Notes: a model not told the origin generated them from the sequence alone. A stretch of 64,000 nt of DNA from Henricia sp. BOLD:AAB3569 (GCA_037783545.1 JBBELK010000932.1:1-64000); one strand, 5' to 3'. Numbered from the stretch's first letter, positions 10,764 through 23,705 are shown. A program made the numbers and translations.

Positions 10764-12040
10764 ACGGCCCAGTTTGGGACGGGGATTTTTGGTCAAAGTG
10801 TGGTCCCAAACGTCGGCAAATTTTGGAGGTCGAAAAAATGTTCCGACGAACTTCAAATTTTTGCATGCTCCAAAGACTCTATATTGCGCACTTGTCCTAA
10901 AAAAATTGACAGACTTTCGCCGGGAAATGGCAGAGAAATTTCAGAGTTTAGAAAAAAAAGGGGTTGGCGCTTCCTGGTTGCTCCCGCCACCTGTGGCTGT
11001 CTGTACACACCTCTTTGGTGTACTCCCTGACTCGTGCGCATGCTCAGTCATTCGGGACTGTCGTTGACACGGCCCCAGTTTGGGGACGGGATTTTTGGTC
11101 AAAGTGTGGTCCAAACGTCGGCAAATTTGGAGGGTTGAAAAAATGTTCCGACGAACTTCAAATTTTGCATGCTCCAAAGACTCTATATTGCGCAACTTGT
11201 CCTAAAAAATTGACAGACTTTCGCCGGGAAATGGCAGAGAAATTTAGAAAAAAAGGGGGTTGGCGCTTCCTGGTTGCTCCCCGCAACCTGTGGCTGTCCT
11301 GTACACACCTCTTTGGTGTACTCCTGACTCGTGCGGCATGCTCAGTCCTTCGGACTGTCGTTGACACGGCCCAGTTTGGGACGGGATTTTGGTCAAAGTG
11401 TGGTCCAAACGTCGGCAAATTTGGAGGTCGAAAAATGTTCCGACGAACTTCAAATTTTGCATGCTCCCAAAGACTCTATATTGCGCACTTGTCCTAAAAA
11501 ATTGACAGGACTTTCGCCGGGGAAATGGCAGAGAAATTTCAGAGTTTAGAAAAAAAAAGGGGGTTGGCGCTTCCTGGTTGCTCCCGCAACCTGTGGCTGT
11601 CTGTACACACCCTCTTTGGTGTACTCCTGACTCGTGCGCATGCTCAGTCCTTCGGGACTGTCGTTTGACAGGGCCCCAGTTTGGGACGGGATTTTGGTCA
11701 AAGTGTGGGTCCAAACGTCGGCAAATTTGGAGGTCGAAAAATGTTCCGACGAACTTCAAATTTTGCATGCTCCAAAGACTCTATATTGCGCACTTGTCCT
11801 AAAAAAATTGACAGACTTTCGCCGGGAAATGGCAGAGAAATTTCAGAGTTTTACAAAAAAAAAGGGGTTGGCGCTTCCCTGGTTGCTCCCCGCAACCTGT
11901 GGCTGTCTGTTACACAACCTCTTTGGTGTACTCCTGACTCGTGCGCATGCTCAGTCCTTCGGACTGTCGTTGACACGGCCCCAGTTTGGGACGGGATTTT
12001 TGGTCAAAGTGTGGTCCAAACGTCGGCAAATTTGGAGGTC
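10751..12040 (+). repeat. Satellite stretch with many one-base homopolymer insertions
   Basis: Runs are lengthened by one base again and again: ggggattttt near 10782, tcccaaac near 10804, aaaaaatg near 10835, cggggccc-type runs near 11070-11095, ccccgc near 11279, tccca near 11466, cccctgg-type and tttgac runs near 11660-11680, and ccccgc near 11888. The stretch shares all diagnostic substitutions with 12.25-13.28 kb. This pattern suits unpolished long-read consensus better than natural divergence. Confidence 0.75.
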
Positions 12041-13290
12041 AAAAAATGTTCCGACGAACTTCAAATTTTGCATGCTCCAAAGACTCTATATTGCGCACTT
12101 GTCCTAACAAATTGACAGACTTTCGCCGGGAAATGGCAGAGAAATTTCAGAGTTTAGAAAAAAAAGGGGTTGGCGCTTCCTGGTTGCTCCCGCAACCTGT
12201 GGCTGTCTGTACACACCTCTTTGGTGTACTCCTGACTCGTGCGCATGCTCAGTCATTCGGACTGTCGTTGACACGGCCCAGTTTGGGACGGGATTTTGGT
12301 CAAAGTGTGGTCCAAACGTCGGCAAATTTGGAGGTTGAAAAATGTTCCGACGAACTTCAAATTTTGCATGCTCCAAAGACTCTATATTGCGCACTTGTCC
12401 TAAAAAATTGACAGACTTTCGCCGGGAAATGGCAGAGAAATTTAGAAAAAAAGGGGTTGGCGCTTCCTGGTTGCTCCCGCAACCTGTGGCTGTCTGTACA
12501 CACCTCTTTGGTGTACTCCTGACTCGTGCGCATGCTCAGTCCTTCGGACTGTCGTTGACACGGCCCAGTTTGGGACGGGATTTTGGTCAAAGTGTGGTCC
12601 AAACGTCGGCAAATTTGGAGGTCGAAAAATGTTCCGACGAACTTCAAATTTTGCATGCTCCAAAGACTCTATATTGCGCACTTGTCCTAAAAAATTGACA
12701 GACTTTCGCCGGGAAATGGCAGAGAAATTTCAGAGTTTAGAAAAAAAAGGGGTTGGCGCTTCCTGGTTGCTCCCGCAACCTGTGGCTGTCTGTACACACC
12801 TCTTTGGTGTACTCCTGACTCGTGCGCATGCTCAGTCCTTCGGACTGTCGTTGACAGGGCCCAGTTTGGGACGGGATTTTGGTCAAAGTGTGGTCCAAAC
12901 GTCGGCAAATTTGGAGGTCGAAAAATGTTCCGACGAACTTCAAATTTTGCATGCTCCAAAGACTCTATATTGCGCACTTGTCCTAAAAAATTGACAGACT
13001 TTCGCCGGGAAATGGCAGAGAAATTTCAGAGTTTACAAAAAAAAGGGGTTGGCGCTTCCTGGTTGCTCCCGCAACCTGTGGCTGTCTGTACACACCTCTT
13101 TGGTGTACTCCTGACTCGTGCGCATGCTCAGTCCTTCGGACTGTCGTTGACACGGCCCAGTTTGGGACGGGATTTTGGTCAAAGTGTGGTCCAAACGTCG
13201 GCAAATTTGGAGGTCAAAAAATGTTCCGACGAACTTCAAATTTTGCATGCTCCAAAGACTCTATATTGCGCACTTGTCCTAACAAATTGA
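11050..13290 (+). repeat. Duplicated 4-monomer block (11.05-12.11 kb and 12.25-13.28 kb)
   Basis: Seven rare variants occur in the same order in both halves: cattcgg (11050/12254), ggttgaaa (11133/12333), loss of cagagttt before the A-tract (about 11240/12440), gacagggccc (11667/12853), ttacaaaa (11851/13033), ggtcaaaaaatg (12037/13212) and cctaacaaa (12103/13278). The offset falls from 1204 to 1175 bases, so the first half is 29 bases longer over the same content. It is either a genuine duplication or a false one at an assembly join. Confidence 0.8.
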
Positions 13291-15290
13291 CAGACTTTCG
13301 CCGGGAAATGGCAGAGAAATTTCAGAGTTTAGAAAAAAAAGGGGGTTGGCGCTTCCTGGTTGCTCCCGCAACCTGTGGCTGTCTGTACACACCTCTTTGG
13401 TGTACTCCTGACTCGTGCGCATGCTCAGTCCTTCGGACTGTCGTTGACACGGCCCAGTTTGGGACGGGATTTTGGTCAAAGTGTGGTCCAAACGTCGGCA
13501 AATTTGGAGGTCGAAAAATGTTCCGACGAACTTCAAATTTTGCATGCTCCAAAGACTCTATATTGCGCACTTGTCCTAAAAAATTGACAGACTTTCGCCG
13601 GGAAATGGCAGAGAAATTTCAGAGTTTAGAAAAAAAAGGGGTTGGCGCTTCCTGGTTGCTCCCGCAACCTGTGGCTGTCTGTACACACCTCTTTGGTGTA
13701 CTCCTGACTCGTGCGCATGCTCAGTCCTTCGGACTGTCGTTGACACGGCCCATTTTGGGACGGGATTTTGGTCAAAGTGTGGTCCAAACGTCGGCAAATT
13801 TGGAGGTCGAAAAATGTTCCGACGAACTTCAAATTTTGCATGCTCCAAAGACTCTATATTGCGCACTTGTCCTAAAAAATTGACAGACTTTCGCCGGGAA
13901 ATGGCAGAGAAATTTCAGAGTTTAGAAAAAAAAGGGGTTGGCGCTTCCTGGTTGCTCCCGCAACCTGTGGCTGTCTGTACACACCTCTTTGGTGTACTCC
14001 TGACTCGTGCGCATGCTCAGTCCTTCGGACTGTCGTTGACACGGCCCAGTTTGGGACGGGATTTTGGTCAAAGTGTGGTCCAAACGTCGGCATATTTGGA
14101 GGTCGAAAAATGTTCCGACGAACTTCAAATTTTGCATGCTCCAAACACTCTATATTGCGCACTTGTCCTAAAAAATTGACAGACTTTCGTCGGGAAATGG
14201 CAGAGAAATTTCAGAGTTTACAAAAAAAAGGGGTTGGCGCTTCCTGGTTGCTCCCGCAACCTGTGGCTGTCTGTACACACCTCTTTGGTGTACTCCTGAC
14301 TCATGCGCATGCTCAGTCCTTCGGACTGTCGTTGACAGGGCCCAGTTTGGGACGGGATTTTGGTCAAAGTGTGGTCCAAACGTCGGCAAATTTGGAGGTC
14401 GAAAAATGTTCCGACGAACTTCAAATTTTGCATGCTCCAAAGACTCTATATTGCGCACTTGTCCTAAAAAATTGACAGACTTTCGCCGGGAAATGGCAGA
14501 GAAATTTCAGAGTTTACAAAAAAAAGGGGTTGGCGCTTCCTGGTTGCTCCCGCAACCTGTGGCTGTCTGTACACACCTCTTTGGTGTACTCCTGACTCGT
14601 GCGCATGCTCAGTCCTTCGGACTGTCGTTGACACGGCCCAGTTTGGGACGGGATTTTGGTCAAAGTGTGGTCCAAACGTCGGCAAATTTGGAGGTCGAAA
14701 AATGTTCCGACGAACTTCAAATTTTGCATGCTCCAAAGACTCCATATTGCGCACTTGTCCTAAAAAATTGACAGACTTTCGCCGGGAAATGGCAGAGAAA
14801 TTTCAGAGTTTAGAAAAAAAGGGGGTTGGCGCTTCCTGGTTGCTCCCGCAACCTGTGGCTGTCTGTACACACCTCTTTGGTGTACTCCTGACTCGTGCGC
14901 ATGCTCAGTCCTTCGGACTGTCGTTGACACGGCCCAGTTTGGGACGGGATTTTGGTCAAAGTGTGGTCCAAACGTCGGCAAATTTGGAGGTCGAAAAATG
15001 TTCCGACGAACTTCAAATTTTGCATGCTCCAAAGACTCTATATTGCGCACTTGTCCTAAAAAATTGACAGACTTTCGCCGGGAAATGGCAGAGAAATTTC
15101 AGAGTTTAGAAAAAAAGGGGTTGTCGCTTCCTGGTTGCTCCCGCAACCTGTGGCTGTCTGTACACACCTCTTTGGTGTACTCTTGACTCGTGCGCATGCT
15201 CAGTCCTTCGGACTGTCGTTGACACGGCCCAGTTTGGGACGGGATTTTGGTCAAAGTGTGGTCCAAACGTCGGCAAATTTGGAGGTCGAA
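13291..15290 (+). repeat. Ordinary satellite monomers
   Basis: About seven monomers with scattered substitutions. Recurrent variants include ttacaaaa in place of ttagaaaa (near 14219 and 14515) and gacagggccc (near 14335). Single-copy changes include cccattttg near 13750, gcatattt near 14090, acactct near 14145 and ttgtcgc near 15121. No gene or insertion is seen. Confidence 0.8.
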
Positions 15291-15292
15291 AA

Positions 15293-16545
15293 ATGTTCCG
15301 ACGAACTTCAAATTTTGCATGCTCCAAAGACTCTATATTGCGCACTTGTCCTAAAAAATTGACAGACTTTCGCCGGGAAATGGCAGAGAAATTTCAGAGT
15401 TTAGAAAAAAAAGGGGTTGGCGCTTCCTGGTTGCTCCCGCAACCTGTGGCTGTCTGTACACACCTCTTTGGTGTACTCCTGACTCGTGCGCATGCTCAGT
15501 CCTTCGGACTGTCGTTGACACGGCCCAGTTTGGGACGGGATTTTGGTCAAAGTGTGGTCCAAAGGTCGGCAAATTTGGAGGTCGAAAAATGTTCCGACGA
15601 ACTTCAAATTTTGCATGCTCCAAAGACTCTATATTGCGCACTTGTCCTAAAAAATTGACAGACTTTCGCCGGGAAATGGCAGAGAAATTTCAGAGTTTAC
15701 AAAAAAAGGGGTTGGCGCTTCCTGGTTGCTCCCGCAACCTGTGGCTGTCTGTACACACCTCTTTGGTGTACTCCTGACTCGTGCGCATGCTCAGTCCTTC
15801 GGACTTTCGTTGACACGGCCCAGTTTGGGACGGGATTTTGGTCAAAGTGTGGTCCAAACGTCGGCAAATTTGAAGGTCGAAAAATGTTCCGACGAACTTC
15901 AAATTTTGCATGCTCCAAAGACTCTATATTGCGCACTTGTCCTAAAAAATTGACAGACTTTCGCCGGGAAATGGCAGAGAAATTTCAGAGTTTAGAAAAA
16001 AAAGGGGTTGGCGCTTCCTGGTTGCTCCCGCAACCTATGGCTGTCTGTACACACCTCTTTGGTGTACTCCTGACTCGTGCGCATGCTCAGTCCTTCGGAG
16101 TGTCGTTGACACGGCCCAGTTTGGGACGGGATTTTGGTCAAAGTGTGGTCCAAACGTCGGCAAATTTGGAGGTCGAAAAATGTTCCAACGAACTTCAAAT
16201 TTTGCATGCTCCAAAGACTCCATATTGCGCACTTGTCCTAAAAAATTGACAGACTTTCGCCGGGAAATGGCAGAGAAATTTCAGAGTTTAGAAAAAAAAG
16301 GGGTTGGCGCTTCCTGGTTGCTCCCGCAACCTGTGGCTGTCTGTACACACCTCTTTGGTGTACTCCTGACTCGTGCGCATGCTCAGTCCTTCGGACTGTC
16401 GTTGACACGGCCCAGTTTGGGACGGGATTTTGGTCAAAGTGTGGTCCAAACGTCGGCAAATTTGGAGGTCGAAAAATGTTCCGACGAACTTCAAATTTTG
16501 CATGCTCCAAAGACTCTATATTGCGCACTTGTCCTAAAAAATTGA
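15293..16545 (+). repeat. Higher-order block, copy 1 (repeated at 18.5-19.76 kb)
   Basis: Diagnostic variants in order are aaaggtcgg (15562), ttacaaaa (15697), ggactttcg (15801), tttgaagg (15870), cctatggct (16034), ggagtgtcg (16097), ttccaacg (16184) and ccatatt (16220). All recur 3217-3218 bp downstream in the same order. The spacing equals 11 monomers less one 36 bp deletion and two single-base A-tract losses. Confidence 0.85.
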
Positions 16546-16954
16546 CAGACTTTCGCCGGGAAATGGCAGAGAAATTTCAGAGTTTAGAAAAAAAAGGGGT
16601 TGGCGCTTCCTGGTTGCTCCCGCAACCTGTGGCTGTCTGTACACACCTCTTTGGTGTACTCCTGACTCGTGCGCATGCTCAGTCCTTCGGACTGTCGTTG
16701 ACACGGCCCAGTTTGGGACGGGATTTTGGTCAAAGTGTGGTCCAAACGTCGGCAAATTTGGAGGTCGAAAAATTTTCCGACGAACTTCAAATTTTGCATG
16801 CTCCAAAGACTCTATATTGCGCACTTGTCCTAAAAAATTGACAGACTTTCGCCGGGAAATGGCAGAGAAATTTCAGAGTTTAGAAAAAAAAGGGGTTGGC
16901 GCTTCCTGGTTGCTCCCGCAACCTGTGGCTCTCTGTACACACCTCTTTGGTGTA

Positions 16955-16966
16955 CTCCTGACACGG
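16955..16966 (+). other. 36 bp deletion junction, tgac microhomology (copy 1)
   Basis: The sequence reads ctcctgacacgg, which joins the tgac of cctgactcg to the tgac of gttgacacgg. Exactly 36 bases are lost, including inverted repeat 3. The same monomer carries gctctctg at 16929. An identical deletion with the same linked variant occurs at 23725-23728. Confidence 0.9.
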
Positions 16967-17679
16967 CCCAGTTTGGGACGGGATTTTGGTCAAAGTGTGG
17001 TCCAAACGTCGGCAAATTTGGAGGTCGAAAAATGTTCCGACGAACTTCAAATTTTGCATGCTCCAAAGACTCTATATTGCGCACTTGTCCTAAAAAATTG
17101 ACAGACTTTCGCCGGGAAATGGCAGAGAAATTTCAGAGTTTAGAAAAAAAAGGGATTGGCGCTTCCTGGTTGCTCCCGCAACCTGTGGCTGTCTGTACAC
17201 ACCTCTCTGGTGTACTCCTGACTCGTGCGCATGCTCAGTCCTTCGGACTGTCGTTGACACGGCCCAGTTTGGGACGGGATTTTGGTCAAAGTGTGGTCCA
17301 AACGTCGGCAAATTTGGAGGTCGAAAAATGTTCCGACGAACTTCAAATTTTGCATGCTCCAAAGACTCTATATTGCGCACTTGTCCTAAAAAATTGACAG
17401 ACTTTCGCCGGGAAATGGCAGAGAAATTTCAGAGTTTAGAAAAAAAAGGGGTTGGCGCTTCCTGGTTGCTCCCGCAACCTGTGGCTGTCTGTACACACCT
17501 CTTTGGTGTACTCCTGACTCGTGCGCATGCTCAGTCCTTCGGACTGTCGTTGACACGGCCCAGTTTGGGACGGGATTTTGGTCAAAGTGTGGTCCAAACG
17601 TCGGCAAATGTGGAGGTCGAAAAATGTTCCGACGAACTTCAAATTTTGCATGCTCCAAAGACTCTATATTGCGCACTTG

Positions 17680-20600
17680 TCCTAAAAAATTGACAGACTT
17701 TCGCCGGGAAATGGCAGAGAAATTTCAGAGTTTAGAAAAAAAAGGGATTGGCGCTTCCTGGTTGCTCCCGCAACCTGTGGCTGTCTGTACACACCTCTTT
17801 GGTGTACTCCTGACTCGTGCGCATGCTCAGTCCTTCGGACTGTCGTTGACACGGCCCAGTTTGGGACGGGATTTTGGTCAAAGTGTGGTCCAAACGTCGG
17901 CAAATTTGGAGTTCGAAAAATGTTCCGACGAACTTCAAATTTTGCATGCTCCAAAGACTCTATATTGCGCACTTGTCCTAAAAAATTGACAGACTTTCGC
18001 CGGGAAATGGCAGAGAAATTTCAGAGTTTAGAAAAAAAGGGGTTGGCGCTTCCTGGTTGCTCCCGCAACCTGTGGCTGTCTGTACACACCTCTTTGGTGT
18101 ACTCCTGACTCGTGCGCATGCTCAGTCCTTCGGACTGTCGTTGACACGGCCCAGTTTGGGACGGGATTTTGGTCAAAGTGTGGTCCAAACGTCGGCAAAT
18201 TTGGAGGTCGAAAAATGTTCCGACGAACTTCAAATTTTGCATGCTCCAAAGACTCTATATTGCGCACTTGTCCTAAAAAATTGACAGACTTTCGCCGGGA
18301 AATGGCAGAGAAATTTCAGAGTTTAGAAAAAAAGGGGTTGGCGCTTCCTGGTTGCTCCCGCAACCTGTGGCTGTCTGTACACACCTCTTTGTTGTACTCC
18401 TGACTCGTGCGCATGCTCAGTCCTTCGGACTGTCGTTGACACGGCCCAGTTTGGGACGGGATTTTGGTCAAAGTGTGGTCCAAACGTCGGCAAATTTGGA
18501 GGTCGAAAAATGTTCCGACGAACTTCAAATTTTGCATGCTCCAAAGACTCTATATTGCGCACTTGTCCTAAAAAATTGACAGACTTTCGCCGGGAAATGG
18601 CAGAGAAATTTCAGAGTTTAGAAAAAAAAGGGGTTGGCGCTTCCTGGTTGCTCCCGCAACCTGTGGCTGTCTGTACACACCTCTTTGGTGTACTCCTGAC
18701 TCGTGCGCATGCTCAGTCCTTCGGACTGTCGTTGACACGGCCCAGTTTGGGACGGGATTTTGGTCAAAGTGTGGTCCAAAGGTCGGCAAATTTGGAGGTC
18801 GAAAAATGTTCCGACGAACTTCAAATTTTGCATGCTCCAAAGACTCTATATTGCGCACTTGTCCTAAAAAATTGACAGACTTTCGCCGGGAAATGGCAGA
18901 GAAATTTCAGAGTTTACAAAAAAAAGGGGTTGGCGCTTCCTGGTTGCTCCCGCAACCTGTGGCTGTCTGTACACACCTCTTTGGTGTACTCCTGACTCGT
19001 GCGCATGCTCAGTCCTTCGGACTTTCGTTGACACGGCCCAGTTTGGGACGGGATTTTGGTCAAAGTGTGGTCCAAACGTCGGCAAATTTGAAGGTCGAAA
19101 AATGTTCCGACGAACTTCAAATTTTGCATGCTCCAAAGACTCTATATTGCGCACTTGTCCTAAAAAATTGACAGACTTTCGCCGGGAAATGGCAGAGAAA
19201 TTTCAGAGTTTAGAAAAAAAAGGGGTTGGCGCTTCCTGGTTGCTCCCGCAACCTATGGCTGTCTGTACACACCTCTTTGGTGTACTCCTGACTCGTGCGC
19301 ATGCTCAGTCCTTCGGAGTGTCGTTGACACGGCCCAGTTTGGGACGGGATTTTGGTCAAAGTGTGGTCCAAACGTCGGCAAATTTGGAGGTCGAAAAATG
19401 TTCCAACGAACTTCAAATTTTGCATGCTCCAAAGACTCCATATTGCGCACTTGTCCTAAAAAATTGACAGACTTTCGCCGGGAAATGGCAGAGAAATTTC
19501 AGAGTTTAGAAAAAAAAGGGGTTGGCGCTTCCTGGTTGCTCCCGCAACCTGTGGCTGTCTGTACACACCTCTTTGGTGTACTCCTGACTCGTGCGCATGC
19601 TCAGTCCTTCGGACTGTCGTTGACACGGCCCAGTTTGGGACGGGATTTTGGTCAAAGTGTGGTCCAAACGTCGGCAAATTTGGAGGTCGAAAAATGTTCC
19701 GACGAACTTCAAATTTTGCATGCTCCAAAGACTCTATATTGCGCACTTGTCCTAAAAAATTGACAGACTTTCGCCTGGAAATGGCAGAGAAATTTCAGAG
19801 TTTAGAAAAAAAAGGGGTTGGCGCTTCCTGGATGCTCCCGCAACCTGTGGCTGTCTGTACACACTTCTTTGGTGTACTCCTGACTCGTGCGCATGCTCAG
19901 TCCTTCGGACTGTCGTTGACACGTCCCAGTTTGGGACGGGATTTTGGTCAAAGTGTGGTCCAAACGTCGGCAAATTTGGAGGTCGAAAAATGTTCCGACG
20001 AACTTCAAATTTTGCATGCTCCAAAGACTCTATATTGCGCACTTGTCCTAAAAAATTGACAGACTTTCGCCGGGAAATGGCAGAGAAATTTCAGAGTTTA
20101 GAAAAAAAAGGGATTGGCGCTTCCTGGTTGCTCCCGCAACCTGTGGCTGTCTGTACACACCTCTTTGGTGTACTCCTGACTCGTGCGCATGCTCAGTCCT
20201 TCGGACTGTCGTTGACACGGCCCAGTTTGGGACGGGATTTTGGTCAAAGTGTGGTCCAAACGTCGGCAAATTTGGAGTTCGAAAAATGTTCCGACGAACT
20301 TCAAATTTTGCATGCTCCAAAGACTCTATATTGCGCACTTGTCCTAAAAAATTGACAGACTTTCGCCGGGAAATGGCAGAGAAATTTAAGAGTTTAGAAA
20401 AAAAGGGGTTGGCGCTTCCTGGTTGCTCCCGCAACCTGTGGCTGTCTGTACACACCTCTTTGGTGTACTCCTGACTCGTGCGCATGCTCAGTCCTTCGGA
20501 CTGTCGTTGACACGGCCCAGTTTGGGACGGGATTTTGGTCAAAGTGTGGTCCAAACGTCGGCAAATTTGGAGGTCGAAAAATGTTCCGACGAACTTCAAA

Positions 20601-21400
20601 TTTTGCATGCTCCAAAGACTCTATATTGCGCACTTGTCCTAAAAAATTGACAGACTTTCGCCGGGAAATGGCAGAGAAATTTCAGAGTTTAGAAAAAAAG
20701 GGGTTGGCGCTTCCTGGTTGCTCCCGCAACCTGTGGCTGTCTGTACACACCTCTTTGTTGTACTCCTGACTCGTGCGCATGCTCAGTCCTTCGGACTGTC
20801 GTTGACACGGCCCAGTTTGGGACGGGATTTTGGTCAAAGTGTGGTCCAAACGTCGGCAAATTTGGAGGTCGAAAAATGTTCCGACGAACTTCAAATTTTG
20901 CATGCTCCAAAGACTCTATATTGCGCACTTGTCCTAAAAAATTGACAGACTTTCGCCGGGAAATGGCAGAGAAATTTCAGAGTTTAGAAAAAAAAGGGGT
21001 TGGCGCTTCCTGGTTGCTCCCGCAACCTGTGGCTGTCTGTACACACCTCTTTGGTGTACTCCTGACTCGTGCGCATGCTCAGTCCTTCGGACTGTCGTTG
21101 ACACGGCCCAGTTTGGGACGGGATTTTGGTCAAAGTGTGGTCCAAAGGTCGGCAAATTTGGAGGTCGAAAAATGTTCCGACGAACTTCAAATTTTGCATG
21201 CTCCAAAGACTCTATATTGCGCACTTGTCCTAAAAAATTGACAGACTTTCGCCGGGAAATGGCAGAGAAATTTCAGAGTTTACAAAAAAAAGGGGTTGGC
21301 GCTTCCTGGTTGCTCCCGCAACCTGTGGCTGTCTGTACACACCTCTTTGGTGTACTCCTGACTCGTGCGCATGCTCAGTCCTTCGGACTTTCGTTGACAC
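17680..21400 (+). repeat. 8-monomer duplication, period 2366 bp (17.7-19.0 kb and 20.05-21.4 kb)
   Basis: Markers recur at exactly 2366 bp: gggattgg (17744/20110), ggagttcg (about 17910/20276), ttgttgtac (about 18389/20755), aaaggtcgg (about 18778/21144), ttacaaaa (18915/21281) and ggactttcg (about 19021/21387). The match ends between the last marker and the next: the first copy has tttgaagg (19088) while the second already carries ttccaacg (21471). One monomer was lost in the second copy. Confidence 0.85.
18510..19763 (+). repeat. Higher-order block, copy 2 (matches 15.3-16.5 kb)
   Basis: It carries aaaggtcgg, ttacaaaa, ggactttcg, tttgaagg, cctatggct, ggagtgtcg, ttccaacg and ccatatt in the same order as the block starting at 15293. 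It overlaps the 2366 bp duplication, so this part of the array was copied at least twice with different periods. Confidence 0.85.
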
Positions 21401-21525
21401 GGCCCAGTTTGGGACGGGATTTTGGTCAAAGTGTGGTCCAAACGTCGGCAAATTTGGAGGTCGAAAAATGTTCCAACGAACTTCAAATTTTGCATGCTCC
21501 AAAGACTCCATATTGCGCACTTGTC
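21230..21525 (+). repeat. Chimeric monomer from an unequal exchange
   Basis: The left part (ttacaaaa at 21281, ggactttcg at 21387) matches the monomer at about 18864-19154. The right part (ttccaacg at 21471, ccatatt at 21508) matches the next monomer, about 19160-19450. The exchange point lies between 21393 and 21471. One complete monomer equivalent is missing relative to the parental order. Confidence 0.8.
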
Positions 21526-23705
21526 CTAAAAAATTGACAGACTTTCGCCGGGAAATGGCAGAGAAATTTCAGAGTTTAGAAAAAAAAGGGGTTGGCGCTT
21601 CCTGGTTGCTCCCGCAACCTGTGGCTGTCTGTACACACCTCTTTGGTGTACTCCTGACTCGTGCGCATGCTCAGTCCTTCGGACTGTCGTTGACACGGCC
21701 CAGTTTGGGACGGGATTTTGGTCAAAGTGTGGTCCAAACGTCGGCAAATTTGGAGGTCGAAAAATGTTCCGACGAACTTCAAATTTTGCATGCTCCAAAG
21801 ACTCTATATTGCGCACTTGTCCTAAAAAATTGACAGACTTTCGCCGGGAAATGGCAGAGAAATTTCAGAGTTGAGAAAAAAAGGGGTTGGCGCTTCCTGG
21901 TTGCTTCCGCAACCTGTGGCTGTCTGTACACACCTCTTTGGTGTACTCCTGACTCGTGCGCATGCTCAGTCCTTCGGACTGTCGTTGACACGGCCCAGTT
22001 TGGGACGGGATTTTGGTCAAAGTGTGGTCCAAACGTCGGCAAATTTGGAGGTCGAAAAATGTTCCGACGAACTTCAAATTGTGCATGCTCCAAAGACTCT
22101 ATATTGCGCACTTGTCCTAAAAAATTGACAGACTTTCGCCGGGAAATGGCAGAGAAATTTCAGAGTTTAGAAAAAAAAGGGGTTGGCGCTTCCTGGTTGC
22201 TCCCGCAACCTGTGGCTGTCTGTACACACCTCTTTGGTGTACTCCTGACTCGTGCGCATGCTCAGTCCTTCGGACTGTCGTTGACACGGCCCAGTTTGGG
22301 ACGGGATTTTGGTCAAAGTGTGGTCCAAACGTCGGCAAATTTGGAGGTCGAAAAATTTTCCGACGAACTTCAAATTTTGCATGCTCCAAAGACTCTATAT
22401 TGCGCACTTGTCCTAAAAAATTGACAGACTTTCGCCGGGAAATGGCAGAGAAATTTCAGAGTTTAGAAAAAAAAGGGGTTGGCGCTTCCTGGTTGCTCCC
22501 GCAACCTGTGGCTCTCTGTACACACCTCTTTGGTGTACTCCTGACTCGTGCGCATGCTCAGTCCTTCGGAGTGTCGTTGACACGGCCCAGTTTGGGACGG
22601 GATTTTGGTCAAAGTGTGGTCCAAACGTCGGCAAATTTGGAGGTCGAAAAATGTTCCAACGAACTTCAAATTTTGCATGCTCCAAAGACTCCATATTGCG
22701 CACTTGTCCTAAAAAATTGACAGACTTTCGCCGGGAAATGGCAGAGAAATTTCAGAGTTTAGAAAAAAAAGGGGTTGGCGCTTCCTGGTTGCTCCCGCAA
22801 CCTGTGGCTGTCTGTACACACCTCTTTGGTGTACTCCTGACTCGTGCGCATGCTCAGTCCTTCGGACTGTCGTTGACACGGCCCAGTTTGGGACGGGATT
22901 TTGGTCAAAGTGTGGTCCAAACGTCGGCAAATTTGGAGGTCGAAAAATGTTCCGACGAACTTCAAATTTTGCATGCTCCAAAGACTCTATATTGCGCACT
23001 TGTCCTAAAAAATTGACAGACTTTCGCCGGGAAATGGCAGAGAAATTTCAGAGTTGAGAAAAAAAGGGGTTGGCGCTTCCTGGTTGCTTCCGCAACCTGT
23101 GGCTGTCTGTACACACCTCTTTGGTGTACTCCTGACTCGTGCGCATGCTCAGTCCTTCGGACTGTCGTTGACACGGCCCAGTTTGGGACGGGATTTTGGT
23201 CAAAGTGTGGTCCAAACGTCGGCAAATTTGGAGGTCGAAAAATGTTCCGACGAACTTCAAATTGTGCATGCTCCAAAGACTCTATATTGCGCACTTGTCC
23301 TAAAAAATTGACAGACTTTCGCCGGGAAATGGCAGAGAAATTTCAGAGTTTAGAAAAAAAAGGGGTTGGCGCTTCCTGGTTGCTCCCGCAACCTGTGGCT
23401 GTCTGTACACACCTCTTTGGTGTACTCCTGACTCGTGCGCATGCTCAGTCCTTCGGACTGTCGTTGACACGGCCCAGTTTGGGACGGGATTTTGGTCAAA
23501 GTGTGGTCCAAACGTCGGCAAATTTGGAGGTCGAAAAATTTTCCGACGAACTTCAAATTTTGCATGCTCCAAAGACTCTATATTGCGCACTTGTCCTAAA
23601 AAATTGACAGACTTTCGCCGGGAAATGGCAGAGAAATTTCAGAGTTTAGAAAAAAAAGGGGTTGGCGCTTCCTGGTTGCTCCCGCAACCTGTGGCTCTCT
23701 GTACA
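21465..23705 (+). repeat. 4-monomer duplication, period 1183 bp
   Basis: Markers recur at 1183 bp: ttccaacg (21471/22654), ccatatt (21508/22691), cagagttgag (about 21866/23049), ttgcttccgc (about 21901/23084), ttgtgcatg (about 22079/23262), aaaaattttcc (22351/23534) and gctctctg (22511/23694). The copies differ after the last marker: the second carries the 36 bp deletion, the first continues as a full-length monomer. Confidence 0.88.
22413..22708 (+). repeat. Second chimeric monomer
   Basis: It starts as the gctctctg type (22511), which elsewhere is linked to the 36 bp deletion (16.93 and 23.69 kb). It lacks the deletion and continues with ggagtgtcg (about 22569), ttccaacg (22654) and ccatatt (22691), the linked set of the 16.03 and 19.25 kb monomers. 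The exchange point lies between about 22518 and 22569. Confidence 0.8.
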
